The translations under genes and the position numbers were made by a program. A DNA stretch of 37,615 bases from Nesterenkonia salmonea (GTDB taxonomy: Bacteria; Actinomycetota; Actinomycetes; Actinomycetales; Micrococcaceae). The DNA lies in contig NZ_VAVZ01000037.1 in NCBI RefSeq assembly GCF_005771525.1, positions 1 through 37,615 of the forward strand, written 5' to 3'. The notes beneath the pieces are model-generated. The model was not told where the DNA came from. It saw only the letters and a list, made by a program, of their open reading frames with translations, and made no database searches. How positions within the stretch are numbered: the stretch's first letter is position 1; each line of letters opens with the position of its first letter. This document shows, piece by piece, positions 7,436 through 16,570 of the stretch.

Positions 7436-8395
7436 TCAGTCGTCAAGGTACTGCTCAGTCAGTTCTTCCGGGTCTTCTTCACAGAGTTCCTGGGCGGTCA
7501 GGCCGCTAGGCGGCATCTCATCTTCGGTGAAACCGAATTCACTCACGAGGTCCAGGTACTCCCCGGAGTCCATCAGCTCTGCCAGGTGCTCATTGAACTC
7601 GTCCACCAAGTCCTGCTCGTCAAGGCGGAATGCGTGAGCTCCCACGGAGAGTTCGTGGGCGAAGGAATCGGTGACCTCTAGGCCGTCAATGTCGCCAGCC
7701 ATAGCCTCGAGCGAGATTGCCGTCAGGGCGAAGACATCTGCGCGTCCACCCTCAACGAAGTCAACGCCGTCGGCGGCACTGTCCACCGTGTCGTGGTCCA
7801 CGCCAACGTCGTTCATCCAACCGGACTCAACTGCGCCGCTGAGTGCGACGACGTCTAGGTCGGCGTCAAGAAGATCTTCGAAGGTCTCAACGCCGGCAGG
7901 GTTTCCTTCCTCCACGAGGAAGGCTGTGGTGTAGACCAGTTCAGGTTCGCCGAAAGCAGCCTCAGCGCAACGGTCTGAGTTGATCGACATCCCAGCTGAG
8001 ACCACGTCCCAGTGCCCGGCACCCAGCCCGGGAATGAGGTTGTCCCAGTTGGGCTCTTCCTCGATCTGGACGTCATAACCCATACGCTCGCCGAAGATCT
8101 CCTCAGCGACTGCGATCGTGGCTCCGGTAGGTTCACCTGTTTCTTCATCGATCCAGGAGTATGGCTCTTCGCCGAAGAGGGAGATGGTCAGTGCCTCACC
8201 GCCGCCACCGGCGTCCGCATCATCCTCTGCTCCATTGTCTTCACCGGCGTCGGCATCGCCGTTCTCTTCGGCTGCACCATTGGCGTCATCCGGCTCTTCG
8301 CCGTTCTCGTCACCATTGTCGCCGCATGCGGTCAGAACCAGCAGCGCGGCAGCGGAGAGTGCTCCGGCGCGCATCGTGGAAGTCTTGAAGCTCAT
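7436..8395 (-). CDS. ehuB: Ectoine/polar amino acid-binding lipoprotein, EhuB-like
   Basis: This 319-residue protein is the extracytoplasmic receptor of the importer. The ATG at 8395 is chosen over an upstream in-frame ATG because it starts a proper lipoprotein signal: a basic N-terminus, a hydrophobic core and lipobox LTAC with Cys24, with AGAGG about ten bases before. Residues 25-66 form an extremely acidic Glu/Asp/Gly/Asn linker. The fold is the type-2 periplasmic family. EhuB-like hallmarks are IPGLGAGHWDVVSAGM with SDRCAEAAFGEPE, and the C-terminal FGFTEDEMPP ... LTAQELC, which match the ectoine receptor branch. Ectoine or hydroxyectoine is therefore the best guess, but another polar amino acid remains possible. 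Confidence 0.85.
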   Translation of the reverse strand: MSFKTSTMRAGALSAAALLVLTACGDNGDENGEEPDDANGAAEENGDADAGEDNGAEDDADAGGGGEALTISLFGEEPYSWIDEETGEPTGATIAVAEEIFGERMGYDVQIEEEPNWDNLIPGLGAGHWDVVSAGMSINSDRCAEAAFGEPELVYTTAFLVEEGNPAGVETFEDLLDADLDVVALSGAVESGWMNDVGVDHDTVDSAADGVDFVEGGRADVFALTAISLEAMAGDIDGLEVTDSFAHELSVGAHAFRLDEQDLVDEFNEHLAELMDSGEYLDLVSEFGFTEDEMPPSGLTAQELCEEDPEELTEQYLDD

Positions 8396-8445
8396 CTGTT
8401 GGTACCTCTGTTTCCTCGTGTCGTGTGTGCGAGAGGGTGCCCTCG

Positions 8446-8467
8446 ACAACCATACGGTTGTAGACAA
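8446..8467. promoter_or_regulatory. Nested inverted repeats upstream of the ehu-like operon, candidate operator
   Basis: ACAACC (8446-8451) and GGTTGT (8456-8461) form an inverted repeat with a four-base spacer. Overlapping it, TTGTAGACAA (8458-8467) forms a second one with a two-base spacer. TTGT-N2-ACAA is the usual half-site pattern of GntR/FadR-type repressors. It lies 51 to 72 bases before the ehuB start, where a repressor site is expected. The only GntR gene in the window is in the hpa operon, so the cognate regulator is unknown. Confidence 0.4.
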
Positions 8468-8753
8468 TCCTACGACTGCATCCAGGCAACATCTACCCCT
8501 ACGCTAAGGATTTACCAAGGTTTTACAAAACGAATGGGAGCCAGTGGGCACGCATTTCGGGGCGTGGCGAGTTTTCTGAATTGGCTTCTGCAATTCCAGC
8601 TATGGCTCTAGATCCGCGTGAACGTTAGCCAGCGCGCCCGGGGAAAATCCGCAGGAAAATAGAATCGGATAGTGTAGATCACAAGTCGGTAACCATTCAG
8701 CGTCGCGCAGCATTTGGTGCTGAGAGTGGCATGTTGTCGCTGACAATCAGAGG
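8468..8753. other. Non-coding stretch between ehuB leader and recR
   Basis: Together with the ehuB leader this is a 358-base gap. I see no plausible start with a ribosome binding site on either strand. It should hold the ehu promoter. Short dyads such as CAGCA-TTTGG-TGCTG near 8708 and GCTGAC/GTCAGC at the recR stop are too weak to call a terminator. Confidence 0.5.
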
Positions 8754-9350
8754 TCAGCCGACTGAGGTGCGTCCCTCGAAGGCCCGACCAAGAGTGACGT
8801 CATCGGCATACTCGAGGTCTCCACCGACGGGTAGACCAGACGCCAATCTGGTGATGCGGATACCTAGGGACCCAAGCATCCTCACCAGATAGGTAGCTGT
8901 GGCCTCACCTTCGAGATTAGGGTCGGTGGCGATGATGACTTCCTGAATGGTCTCATCGGAGAGACGGTTCAGCAGTTGCCGTATGTGCAGTTGGTCAGGC
9001 CCTACTCCAGCGATGGGGTTAATCGCCCCACCGAGCACGTGGTAACGGCCGCGGAAGCTGCGCGTTCGTTCGATGGCCATGACGTCTTTGGATTCTTCGA
9101 CGACACACAGCAGTGAATCATCGCGCTTAGTGTCCTGGCAGATCCGGCAACGCGACTCTTCGGAGACGTTGAAGCAGACTTCGCAGAACTGGACCTTGTC
9201 TTTGACGGTGCGGATGGCCTCCGCCAATCGCCGCATATCGTCAGAATCTGCCTCCAGGATGTGAAAAGCCACCCTCTGAGCCGATTTTGGACCGATTCCG
9301 GGGAGACGACCGAGCTCGTCGATCAGGTCTTGGACTGCGCCTTCATACAC
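8754..9350 (-). CDS. recR: Recombination protein RecR
   Basis: RecR works with RecO (and RecF) to load RecA on gapped DNA. The 198-residue chain has the helix-hairpin-helix segment [21 protein letters not shown] near residues 12-32, a four-cysteine zinc finger (C56, C59, C68, C71) and a Toprim domain from about 79 with the acidic segment [15 protein letters not shown]. It ends with the conserved [23 protein letters not shown]. Length and all motifs are standard. It follows dnaX by 11 bases on the same strand, the widespread dnaX-recR arrangement. Confidence 0.98.
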   Translation of the reverse strand: MYEGAVQDLIDELGRLPGIGPKSAQRVAFHILEADSDDMRRLAEAIRTVKDKVQFCEVCFNVSEESRCRICQDTKRDDSLLCVVEESKDVMAIERTRSFRGRYHVLGGAINPIAGVGPDQLHIRQLLNRLSDETIQEVIIATDPNLEGEATATYLVRMLGSLGIRITRLASGLPVGGDLEYADDVTLGRAFEGRTSVG

Positions 9351-9361
9351 AATCGCCTAGT

Positions 9362-11815
9362 CTACGGCTCATCGAGCCGGCCCTCTTCAATGAGCACCCC
9401 GTCGAGGATCCTCTCGATTGCTTTGCGCCCGAACACTCCTGAATGTTCCAGCTCTGCGTCGTCTTCACTGGCGACCTCTTCAAGATCCGCCGACGGTGGT
9501 TGGACCTCGGCCCAGTCTGGAGGGGGCGAAGTGTCATAGAGATCTTCTGGACGTTCTGCGGTAGGAGTCCACGATCCCCCCGATTGGCGGGATGCAAGCC
9601 TGTTGCGGATTTCGGCCCCGGTGCCGTTGGGCGCTGCCGCTGATGCTGGGCTTGCCCCATTGCTGCTGCCCTGAGGTCCGGAGCGTGGCGCCTGAGCCCG
9701 GTTTGCTCGCCTTGCGAAGGCAGGGACGACCGGCTTCTCTGGGACACGTCGGGAAGAAGGTGCATCCTGCTGAGGAGCCTCTGTTTGTCCCTGCGCGGAG
9801 TTGGGGGAGAGAGAGCCGTAGCCCGATTCCGGCGGCGGCAGGTCCGGTGGCTCTTCAAGGGGTGGCACCCACCCGTCATCAGGCGGTGTTGGTGTGAAGT
9901 CGGCTTCAGCCTCGTGCACCGCTGGGCGCGGTCGACGCGAACTGCTTTCGGGTGCGGTGTGCGAAGGCGCTGGAGGTTCACGTGTCGCCTTGGCGGACTC
10001 CGCGGATTCGGGTGACGCTTCGGGAGGCTCTGCGGTTGTGGGTGCGGGTTCGGGTGTTGCCTTGGCCGGAGCTGAAGCTTCAGTCCGGCCCTCAGCTTTT
10101 GGGGGAGCGCCACCGCCGGGTGGGTGGGTCCGGCCCTGCGGCTGTGCCGGCTGTCCACCGAGAGTGAAGCGAACGTTGATACCCACGACTTCCTGGACGG
10201 CGTCAGTGAGGGCCTGCTCCCCGCCACGGTTGGTGAAGGTGTTCCGCGCCCCATCATTGCTGAAGGACAGCGCCAAGGTCTTTCCGTCGAACCCGGTGAC
10301 CTGCACGTTTCCCTTGACCAGCATCCACAGCACACGGGAGCGCGACTTCATAGCTTCAACGACGTCAGGCCAGGCCTGCTGCATACGTTCGGTGTGTTCG
10401 GAGGCCGCGGGGGCCGAAGGCTCGGAGGTTGGCTGGTCTCGACGAGCAAGCTCAGGGTTTGCTGCAGGTGCGCGGGGCTCTGGCTGACTCTGAGCAGTAG
10501 GCGCGCTGCTGGGCGCAGCCGCCTGATGTTGAGGTGCTTCTGCCGATCTTGGCTTGGGCTGCTGGGTCTCAGGTGTGGTGGGCGGCGTCGTTGTTTCTGC
10601 CGGCTGTGCGCCTGCGGGTGCCTCCCCAGGCGGCGTTGTGCCAGCGCCAGTGGTGAAGTCCATGCGGCGTTCCAAACGTTCCAGCCGGGCGGCGATGCTG
10701 GCCTGGCCGGATTCCGCGTGTGGCAGGAGCAGACGTGCCATGAGCAGCTCTAGGTGCAGTCTGGGGCTGGTGGCGCCGACCATTTCAGTCAGGGCCGTGG
10801 CGGTGATGTCCGCTGCCCTGGTGAGTTCTGCTGCTCCGATATGGCCGACCTGATTCTGCATAATGCGGATCTGGTCTTCTGGAACTCCGCGGAGGATGGC
10901 CTGGGGTGATTCGGGGACAGATTTCACGATGATCAGGTCCCGTAGCCGTTCCAACAGGTCCTCAACGAAGCGGCGTGGATCTTGTCCTGACTGTACGACT
11001 CGGTCTACCACTTGGAACGCCTGTGCTCCGTCGAGGGCGGAGACGGCGTCCACTACCTGATCCAGCAGAGCGGCGTGGGTGAACCCCAGCAGTGCGACAG
11101 CCCTGTCATAGTCCAAACCTCGGGATTCGGCACCGGCTATGAGCTGGTCGAGCACGCTGAGAGTGTCACGGACGGATCCGCCACCGGCCCGCAGCACCAG
11201 TTGCAGCACCCCGGGGGCAACGTCCACGTTTTCGGCGATGCAGAGCCGCTCCAGGTATTCCAAGAGAGGTTCGGGCGGAACGAGCCGGAAGGGGTAGTGG
11301 TGCGTCCGCGAACGGATGGTGCCGATGACCTTGTCAGGCTCGGTGGTGGCGAAGATGAATTTGATGTGCTCAGGCGGCTCTTCCACGATCTTCAGGAGCG
11401 CATTGAAGCCGGCGGCTGTGACCATATGAGCCTCATCGATGATGAAGATCTTGTAGCGGTCACGGACGGGTGCGAACGTGGCGCGTTCGCGCAGGTCGCG
11501 GGCGTCGTCAACACCGCCGTGGGAGGCGGCGTCAATCTCAATGACATCAAGCGAACCGGGGCCTCCGGAGGCCAGGTCTCGGCAGGATTCACACTCTCCG
11601 CAGGGCTGGCCGGTAGGACCTTCAGCACAGTTCAGGCAGCGTGCCAGAATTCGCGCGGAAGTGGTCTTACCGCAGCCGCGAGGGCCGGAGAACAGATACG
11701 CGTGTGAGACCGCATCTTTGCCGAGGGCGGTGACCAGCGGAGCTGTGACATGCTCCTGCCCGATGACGTCGGTGAAGGTATCAGGACGGTAACGGCGGTA
11801 CAGGGCGGTGCTCAC
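9362..11815 (-). CDS. dnaX: DNA polymerase III subunits gamma and tau
   Basis: This 817-residue clamp-loader ATPase assembles the replicative polymerase with delta and delta'. It has Walker A GPRGCGKT at 44-51, a zinc module with Cys63, 72, 75 and 78, Walker B IIDEAH at 125-130 and the sensor segment IFATTEPDKVIGTIRSR. The N-terminal 370 residues are well conserved. After that come long Pro/Ala/Glu-rich stretches with a conserved domain island around residues 480-550 (MQQAWPDVVEAMKSRSRVLWMLVKGNV). The start is GTG at 11815. I see no slippery A-rich sequence of the E. coli type, so no programmed frameshift is indicated. It sits 47 bases downstream of selO. Confidence 0.97.
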   Translation of the reverse strand: MSTALYRRYRPDTFTDVIGQEHVTAPLVTALGKDAVSHAYLFSGPRGCGKTTSARILARCLNCAEGPTGQPCGECESCRDLASGGPGSLDVIEIDAASHGGVDDARDLRERATFAPVRDRYKIFIIDEAHMVTAAGFNALLKIVEEPPEHIKFIFATTEPDKVIGTIRSRTHHYPFRLVPPEPLLEYLERLCIAENVDVAPGVLQLVLRAGGGSVRDTLSVLDQLIAGAESRGLDYDRAVALLGFTHAALLDQVVDAVSALDGAQAFQVVDRVVQSGQDPRRFVEDLLERLRDLIIVKSVPESPQAILRGVPEDQIRIMQNQVGHIGAAELTRAADITATALTEMVGATSPRLHLELLMARLLLPHAESGQASIAARLERLERRMDFTTGAGTTPPGEAPAGAQPAETTTPPTTPETQQPKPRSAEAPQHQAAAPSSAPTAQSQPEPRAPAANPELARRDQPTSEPSAPAASEHTERMQQAWPDVVEAMKSRSRVLWMLVKGNVQVTGFDGKTLALSFSNDGARNTFTNRGGEQALTDAVQEVVGINVRFTLGGQPAQPQGRTHPPGGGAPPKAEGRTEASAPAKATPEPAPTTAEPPEASPESAESAKATREPPAPSHTAPESSSRRPRPAVHEAEADFTPTPPDDGWVPPLEEPPDLPPPESGYGSLSPNSAQGQTEAPQQDAPSSRRVPEKPVVPAFARRANRAQAPRSGPQGSSNGASPASAAAPNGTGAEIRNRLASRQSGGSWTPTAERPEDLYDTSPPPDWAEVQPPSADLEEVASEDDAELEHSGVFGRKAIERILDGVLIEEGRLDEP

Positions 11816-11862
11816 GAACTAGACCTTACCGTGTGGCTCAGACCCGACGCGACGGCTGGCTC

Positions 11863-13329
11863 TCACGTCCCGCAGTAGGTCCGGTAGGGACCATAGCTCA
11901 CTGGCGCGGCAGATGCATATTGTGCGAAGCCTTCGCGCTCGTGGAAGGGTTCCGTCACGGCCTCCAGAAGCCGGTAGAAGGGTGCGATGTCGCCCTCTGT
12001 GGCCGCCTGGAGGGCTTCCTCCACGAGGTGGTTTCGCGGAATGTAGGCGGGGTTTGCCCGGCCCATCTGCTCCGCGCTCGGTCCTAGGCTGCGCCAGCCA
12101 TCTAGCCAGGCGTCAAATGCCTCCGGACTTCCGGACTTCGTCCGCACCGGCTCAGCGTCACCGCGGGCAGCGTGGTTCAGTGCCCGGAAGAAGGAAGTGT
12201 AGTCGACCGAATGCTCCTGCAGCAGCGTCAGCAGATCATTGATCACCGGTGAACTGACCTCGTCGTCTAGGTCCTGGGGCAGCCCGAGCTTGTTCTTCAT
12301 GCCGCGTAACCAGGCTTTGCCGTACTCGGGGCGGAAGGCGCCTAGGGCCTCCTGTGCCAGGGTGACAGCCTGCTCGACGTCGTCGTCGAACAGCGGAAGC
12401 ATAGTCTCGGCAAAACGGGCGAGGTTCCATTCGGCGATCGCGGGCTGATTCCGGTAAGCGTAGCGGCCGCCCTGATCAATGGAGCTGTAGACCGCAGCGG
12501 GGTCGAAGGTGTCCATGAACGCGCAGGGACCGTAGTCGATGGTCTCGCCGGAGATGGCCATGTTGTCAGTGTTCATCACCCCGTGCACGAAGCCGATAAG
12601 CATCCACTGAGCGACCACCTGGGCCTGAGCAGAAACCATCGATGCGAACAGTGCCAGATGCGGGTTCTCAGCAGTCGCAGCCTCCGGATAGTGCCGGGCG
12701 ATAGCATGATCGGCCAGTCGGCGGATCAGCTCGTTGCCACCAGCGGCGTGGGCGTACTGGAAACTGCCTACGCGCAGGTGACTCGTGGCCATCCGGGTAA
12801 GCACCGCACCTGGTAACGGCTTTTCGCGCTGCACAGATTGCCCGGTGGCAAGGACCGCGAGAGATCGAGACGTAGGAATGCCGAGGGCGTGCATGGCCTC
12901 GCTGATGACGTATTCGCGCAGCATCGGGCCGAGTGCAGCTTGGCCGTCGGCGCCGCCGCGGGCAAAGGGTGTCCGTCCGGATCCTTTGAGGTGTATATCG
13001 CGCAGCTGGCCTTCGGCGTCGGTGTGTTCGCCCAACAGCAGCGCGCGGCCGTCGCCCAGGCGCGGGGAGTATGAGCCGAATTGGTGGCCTGAGTACCCCT
13101 GAGCTACCGGCGTCGCGCCGGGGGGCAGCCGGTTGCCGAGCAACAGGCGGACGCCATCGGGGCTCTTCAAGTGCGCGGGGTCCATCCCCAGGTGACGAGC
13201 CAGCGTTTTGTTGAGCACGACCAGCCGGGGGGCGGTGGCCTCTTCGGCCGACCACGGGATCGACAGCTCCGGAAACTCCTGCGCGAAGCGGTGACTGAGT
13301 GAAATATCAGGTGGTGCTGGGGCGCTCAT
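11863..13329 (-). CDS. selO: Protein adenylyltransferase SelO (YdiU/UPF0061)
   Basis: SelO is a pseudokinase-fold enzyme that transfers AMP from ATP to hydroxyl residues of proteins, linked to redox stress. From the ATG at 13329 the protein has 488 residues. The flipped-nucleotide site includes [12 protein letters not shown] (113-124) and the metal site GVMNTDNM ... ETIDYGP (251-267), both intact. The chain ends TYCGT, where the Cys (486) occupies the place of selenocysteine in eukaryotic SelO. The codon is TGC, so no Sec insertion is needed. The upstream in-frame extension to 13530 is rejected because it lacks homology. The ribosome binding site is weak (GCGAGG). It may share a transcript with dnaX. 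Confidence 0.95.
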   Translation of the reverse strand: MSAPAPPDISLSHRFAQEFPELSIPWSAEEATAPRLVVLNKTLARHLGMDPAHLKSPDGVRLLLGNRLPPGATPVAQGYSGHQFGSYSPRLGDGRALLLGEHTDAEGQLRDIHLKGSGRTPFARGGADGQAALGPMLREYVISEAMHALGIPTSRSLAVLATGQSVQREKPLPGAVLTRMATSHLRVGSFQYAHAAGGNELIRRLADHAIARHYPEAATAENPHLALFASMVSAQAQVVAQWMLIGFVHGVMNTDNMAISGETIDYGPCAFMDTFDPAAVYSSIDQGGRYAYRNQPAIAEWNLARFAETMLPLFDDDVEQAVTLAQEALGAFRPEYGKAWLRGMKNKLGLPQDLDDEVSSPVINDLLTLLQEHSVDYTSFFRALNHAARGDAEPVRTKSGSPEAFDAWLDGWRSLGPSAEQMGRANPAYIPRNHLVEEALQAATEGDIAPFYRLLEAVTEPFHEREGFAQYASAAPVSYGPYRTYCGT

Positions 13330-13835
13330 CGTGGCGAGACCTCGCTTCCTTCCGCTAGCCCAAAGGGGTGCCGGTGCGGCAGGAACTCGCTTCTCCGCAA
13401 CGGAGCTCTCCCGCCGTTTTCCCTCACCGGGTTGGCGGTGATCCGAAGGGCAGAACGAGGAGCGCGCCAGCTTCGTGCCACCTCGCACAGTCCCGCCCTG
13501 GTTGTCCCTCGAGAAAACGAATGAACTCATCTGTGTATTCCGCAGACACTGGGAGGAGGGTGTGTGCCTCCCTGACAGGACAAACGTTACGCTCCACGTC
13601 CATGCGCCATCCGCCCGCCATCAGCGGCAGATCCCCTGCCGTGGTGACGCTGAGCACCCGAGTCTGGGCTGGCAAATCCTGTTCGAGGATTGTTCGGGAA
13701 GAGTTGGGCGTTGCCTGCAACTGGTGCGCAGCGGGGGCATCAGGGGTCGAACTCGAAATCTGCAGGCTCTCCCAGTGGTTCCAAGACCCTCAGCACATCG
13801 CCCAGGACTCGACCGGCCCCCTTTTCCCCCGGAGT
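13330..13835. other. No convincing gene; upstream part of decaying zone
   Basis: About 500 bases between selO and the GAF remnant. Open frames exist on both strands, including a 98-codon one on the minus strand (13424-13720), but none has a recognisable domain, a good ribosome binding site or a clear partner. The region may hold the selO promoter and degraded N-terminal sequence of the GAF-ANTAR gene. Confidence 0.45.
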
Positions 13836-14290
13836 GGGGTAGCCGACTGTGGCTTTGATGAGGGGCCCTGCCTCAGTGAGCAGAGAACCAATACGGTGAT
13901 CCGGGACCCCGACGTCCGCTACGAGAAACGCTGGCCCCGGTACATGGACAATGTCCGCCAACATGGGCTGCGCAGCATCTTCGCCGTACCCGTGGAACTC
14001 CACGACACCGCCAGTGCAGCTATGAACTTCTACACAGTCGAACCCGGGGAATTCGTAGAGGACGACGCCGTCTCAGCACAGCGCTACGCAGATGTTGCCT
14101 CCACCGTCCTGGGGATAGCGGTGCCGATCCCCTCTCTTGCCGAGACCGCCGGACAGCGATGGAATCGCGGACCACAATCGACTTGGCTGCGGGCATCATC
14201 ATAGGGCAGAACCGGTGCAGCCAAGAAGAAGCGATCGCCATCCTGAAGAAAGCGTCCAATCACCGCAATCTCACAAACCGCATGTCACCG
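13836..14290 (+). pseudogene. Frameshifted GAF-ANTAR regulator remnant
   Basis: One frame gives GFDEGPCLSEQRTNTV ... RWPRYMDNVRQHGLRSIFAVPVEL ... SAAMNFYTVEPGEFVEDDAV, the recognisable C-terminal two thirds of a GAF domain as found in actinobacterial GAF-ANTAR proteins. After PSLAETAGQ (about 14155) the homology jumps frame to MESRTTIDLAAGIIIGQNRCSQEEAIAILKKASNHRN (14159-14270), an ANTAR RNA-binding antiterminator domain. One missing base just before 14159 explains the break. The GAF N-terminus is not recognisable, and the ANTAR frame runs without a stop into the next gene. ANTAR proteins bind paired hairpins in nascent RNA to prevent termination, but this copy cannot make the joined protein. 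A sequencing error could mimic part of this. Confidence 0.7.
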
Positions 14291-14308
14291 AGAACAAAGG
14301 AGTTCCGC

Positions 14309-14981
14309 ATGACTGGCCGCGTGGGTGCAGTTGCTTTCAACGTCCTGGAGACACTGCTTGATCTCAATCCAATCGGGGAGCGGCTCGAGAAGGTCGGACA
14401 GCCCGCCGACGTGTTGGGGCCCTATCTTTATGCGGGTCCAGCGCGACGCGATGGCGCTGACCCTTGCCGGTGACTCCGCGGACTTCAACGCAACGGCGCG
14501 CCAGTCACTGAGCACCGAGACGAAGTATGCGATGTCTGACGAGGACATCGACTACGTCTTGCAAGGCTTCGGCGAAGTTCCGGCATTCGCAGATGCCGCT
14601 CCTGCGCTGCGGAAACTTAGTGAAGCCGGGATCACTGTGGGTTGCCTGACCGTCGGGGAGCCGGAGAAAACGCGCTCGTTCCTGAGCAGAGCGGGCTTGG
14701 CGCGCTATGTTGACCACGTAGTGACTTCAGCTGACGTAGGTGTGTGGAAACCTGCTCCGGAGGTGTACCACCACACCGCGAAAGCTCTGAACTGTGAGCT
14801 CGACCGTATGGCCCTAGTCGCAGTCCACGCTTGGGACTGCCACGGCGCTAAGCGAGCGGGCGCCCTCGCCGGATGGTGCTCACGCCTCGAGGGCCGACCC
14901 GGAGATGTCTTCCGGCCCGCCGACGTGCAGGGGAACGACCTGGTTGAAGTCGTCGAAGGGCTGTTGGCACTCAAGGTGTGA
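14309..14981 (+). pseudogene. Frameshifted haloacid dehalogenase type II-like (HAD) gene
   Basis: ATG 14309 has AAGGAG at 14297-14302. The first part reads GRVGAVAFNVLETLLDLNPIGERLEKVGQPADVLGP, then the homology continues in another frame as FMRVQRDAMALTLAGDSADF through to LVEVVEGLLALKV and stop at 14981. Removing one base from the GGGGCCC run at 14416-14422 restores a single frame. The family's nucleophilic Asp (FDV) is Asn here (FNV, codon AAC), and the CLTNG motif reads CLTVG. The later KPAPEVYHHTAKAL and VAVHAWDCHGAKRAG blocks are intact. HAD dehalogenases hydrolyse 2-haloacids or phosphoesters through that Asp, so even a repaired product should be inactive. I read this as a decaying gene. 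Confidence 0.75.
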
Positions 14982-15016
14982 AGAGGTGCCCTACACGTTT
15001 GGGAAGGAGCGCAGTG

Positions 15017-15388
15017 ATGATCGAAATCATTCAGTCACCAGATCACGTCCTCGCAGTTCGAGTGAGCGGAAAAGTCAACAAGGAGGAGTGGGAGACAGTC
15101 ACATCAGCAGTAGAGGACGCACTGCGCCGTCACGACCAGCTCGCCCTCTATGCCAACTTCATCGACCTGGACACCATGACTGCCGGCGCGGTACTAGAAG
15201 ACATCAAATTCTCGCTAACGAACATCGCAAATTTCAACCAGTTCACCAGGTTGGCCGTAGTCACGGATGCGAGTTGGATTGAGAAAATGACCCTGCTGGG
15301 CGAGAAAGTCCTTCCTGACGCGGAGACCAGAGTCTTCGCACACGGAGAAGAAGTCGCAGCGCTCCAGTGGGCAGAAGAAGGTACTTAG
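15017..15388 (+). CDS. SpoIIAA-like (STAS/SEC14-type) protein
   Basis: This 123-residue protein begins MIEIIQSPDHVLAVRVSGKVNKEEWETV and contains ALYANFIDLDTMTAGAVLEDIKFSL ... FTRLAVVTDASWIEKMT ... ETRVFAHGEEVAALQWAEE. This pattern is the SpoIIAA-like family, which shares the STAS fold of anti-anti-sigma factors and lipid-binding CRAL-TRIO domains. The phosphorylatable Ser of true SpoIIAA is not evident, and the function of this family is unknown. ATG 15017 has GGAAGGAG just before it. It is the only intact gene in the decaying zone and follows the broken HAD gene by 35 bases. Confidence 0.8.
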   Translation: MIEIIQSPDHVLAVRVSGKVNKEEWETVTSAVEDALRRHDQLALYANFIDLDTMTAGAVLEDIKFSLTNIANFNQFTRLAVVTDASWIEKMTLLGEKVLPDAETRVFAHGEEVAALQWAEEGT

Positions 15389-15756
15389 GGCAAACCCCGC
15401 CTGACCGGAAACGGTGTTTTCATCAGAGAGCTCGATGCGCCCGGTTTTGACGCCCATCTCGCTGAGGACGTGGACCTGGCTGAAGCCGGCGAAACACTCG
15501 CCCGGTCAGCGCAGACGCACCACGGAGTCCCCGAGATCGAAGTAGACGCCACTACGAGCCTGAGAGCATTCCGCGGCGGAGGTCGCCGTGGCGAGGACAG
15601 CCCGTGGTTGCTGCATTCACCGCACGTAGGTCGACCACCCCAGCGTTGTCATTTGTGCATACGAGGAAGAGCTTGCCAGTGCCGCCCAGACCGACCTTGT
15701 GTGGCCGGTGTTACCCGTAAGCGCGACGGCGGCATGAGGGGCCGGGAAAACGTAGC
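15389..15756. other. Gene-free stretch, possible remnant
   Basis: Frames on the plus strand give fragments such as RELDAPGFDAHLAEDVDLAEAGETLARSAQ and, in another frame, AYEEELASAAQTDLVWPVLPV, which look protein-like in composition but match no family I can name and lack a start with a ribosome binding site. It may be a further decayed gene. Confidence 0.35.
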
Positions 15757-16524
15757 CTACGGCAATTCGAGTAGCCACCGTTCCAACGTGAGGTCGTCAG
15801 CGATGCCCTGTTCCGGGATTAGCCCTCCACGGGCTATCGACAGTCCAAAGTAGGGCATCTGGATCATGACGCGCGGGCGCCGCCCAGCGATCTCGCCCCT
15901 CTCTGCCAAGATTTTTTGGCAGTCTCGCAGGGCCGTGGACTGCTCTGGCCCACGGATGGTGAGGGTACGCTCCTGAGAATCTTCGCGCCCCTTCTCAATC
16001 TCGTCAGCGATGATTCCGGCCGCGCGGCCTGCAGCTAGTGCTGCAATGGCCATGGTGGGCAGCACCGTCAAGGGCCCTATAGTTGTCTGCCTCGCGAGGT
16101 TCTCCATGAGTTCGAACCACTGGGTCGAGCGCACCAGGGTGGTGGGCACAGCTGATTGCCGGTATGTCTGTTCCTGGGCCGCTTTTCCCCGATAGTAACC
16201 AAACCACCGATGCACCTTCGGGTCTGCCGCACCGGCGATCGAGACACACACCACCCGGCTCACGCCAGCCCTTTCAGCCCCAGCCGAGACATTGCGTGCT
16301 GTGCCTACGAAGAACTCGCGAGCCTTCTTCCTCCCCATAGCCTCAGTATTGAGGCAATCGACCACAATGTTGGCTCCCTTAAACGCTTTTAGGAGGCTGC
16401 TGGCATCGTGGGCGTCGACCCCAGTGCCGCGACTGGCCCGCACAACGTCATGACCACGCGCTTCAAGTTCATCTGCGATACGCGAACCGATAGTGCCTGT
16501 GGCACCGAGAACCGTGATGTGCAT
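15757..16524 (-). CDS. NmrA-like atypical SDR / NAD(P)H-binding protein
   Basis: This 255-residue protein opens with MHITVLGATGTIGSRIADELEARGHDVVRASR. The GATGTIG loop is the NAD(P)-binding motif of atypical short-chain dehydrogenases of the NmrA/complex I NDUFA9-like group. Later blocks are AGVSRVVCVSIAGA and VPTTLVRSTQWFELM, typical of this group. The catalytic YxxxK of classical SDRs is not clearly present; YYRGKAAQEQ occupies a similar place. Members act as reductases, redox sensors or quinone-related proteins, so no substrate can be named. The gene stands 46 bases downstream of the iminopeptidase-like gene on the same strand. Confidence 0.85.
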   Translation of the reverse strand: MHITVLGATGTIGSRIADELEARGHDVVRASRGTGVDAHDASSLLKAFKGANIVVDCLNTEAMGRKKAREFFVGTARNVSAGAERAGVSRVVCVSIAGAADPKVHRWFGYYRGKAAQEQTYRQSAVPTTLVRSTQWFELMENLARQTTIGPLTVLPTMAIAALAAGRAAGIIADEIEKGREDSQERTLTIRGPEQSTALRDCQKILAERGEIAGRRPRVMIQMPYFGLSIARGGLIPEQGIADDLTLERWLLELP

Positions 16525-16570
16525 ACGACTCAGCCTAGACCCGGACCGCGGACCGGGGACAGTGATCTCG

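Noticed and set aside
9343-10335. 330-codon open frame in the dnaX tail
   Set aside because: Same-strand shadow of the Pro-rich dnaX linker in another frame; low-complexity Arg/Pro sequence.
9362-11815. Programmed frameshift in dnaX giving a gamma form
   Set aside because: No A-rich slippery heptamer is seen in the gene, and the reading frame is continuous.
11863-11880. Selenocysteine in SelO
   Set aside because: The C-terminal position is a TGC cysteine codon; the TGA comes only as the normal stop two residues later.
13424-13720. 98-codon open frame on the minus strand upstream of selO
   Set aside because: No recognised domain and no convincing ribosome binding site; composition not clearly different from chance. 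Could still be a small gene.
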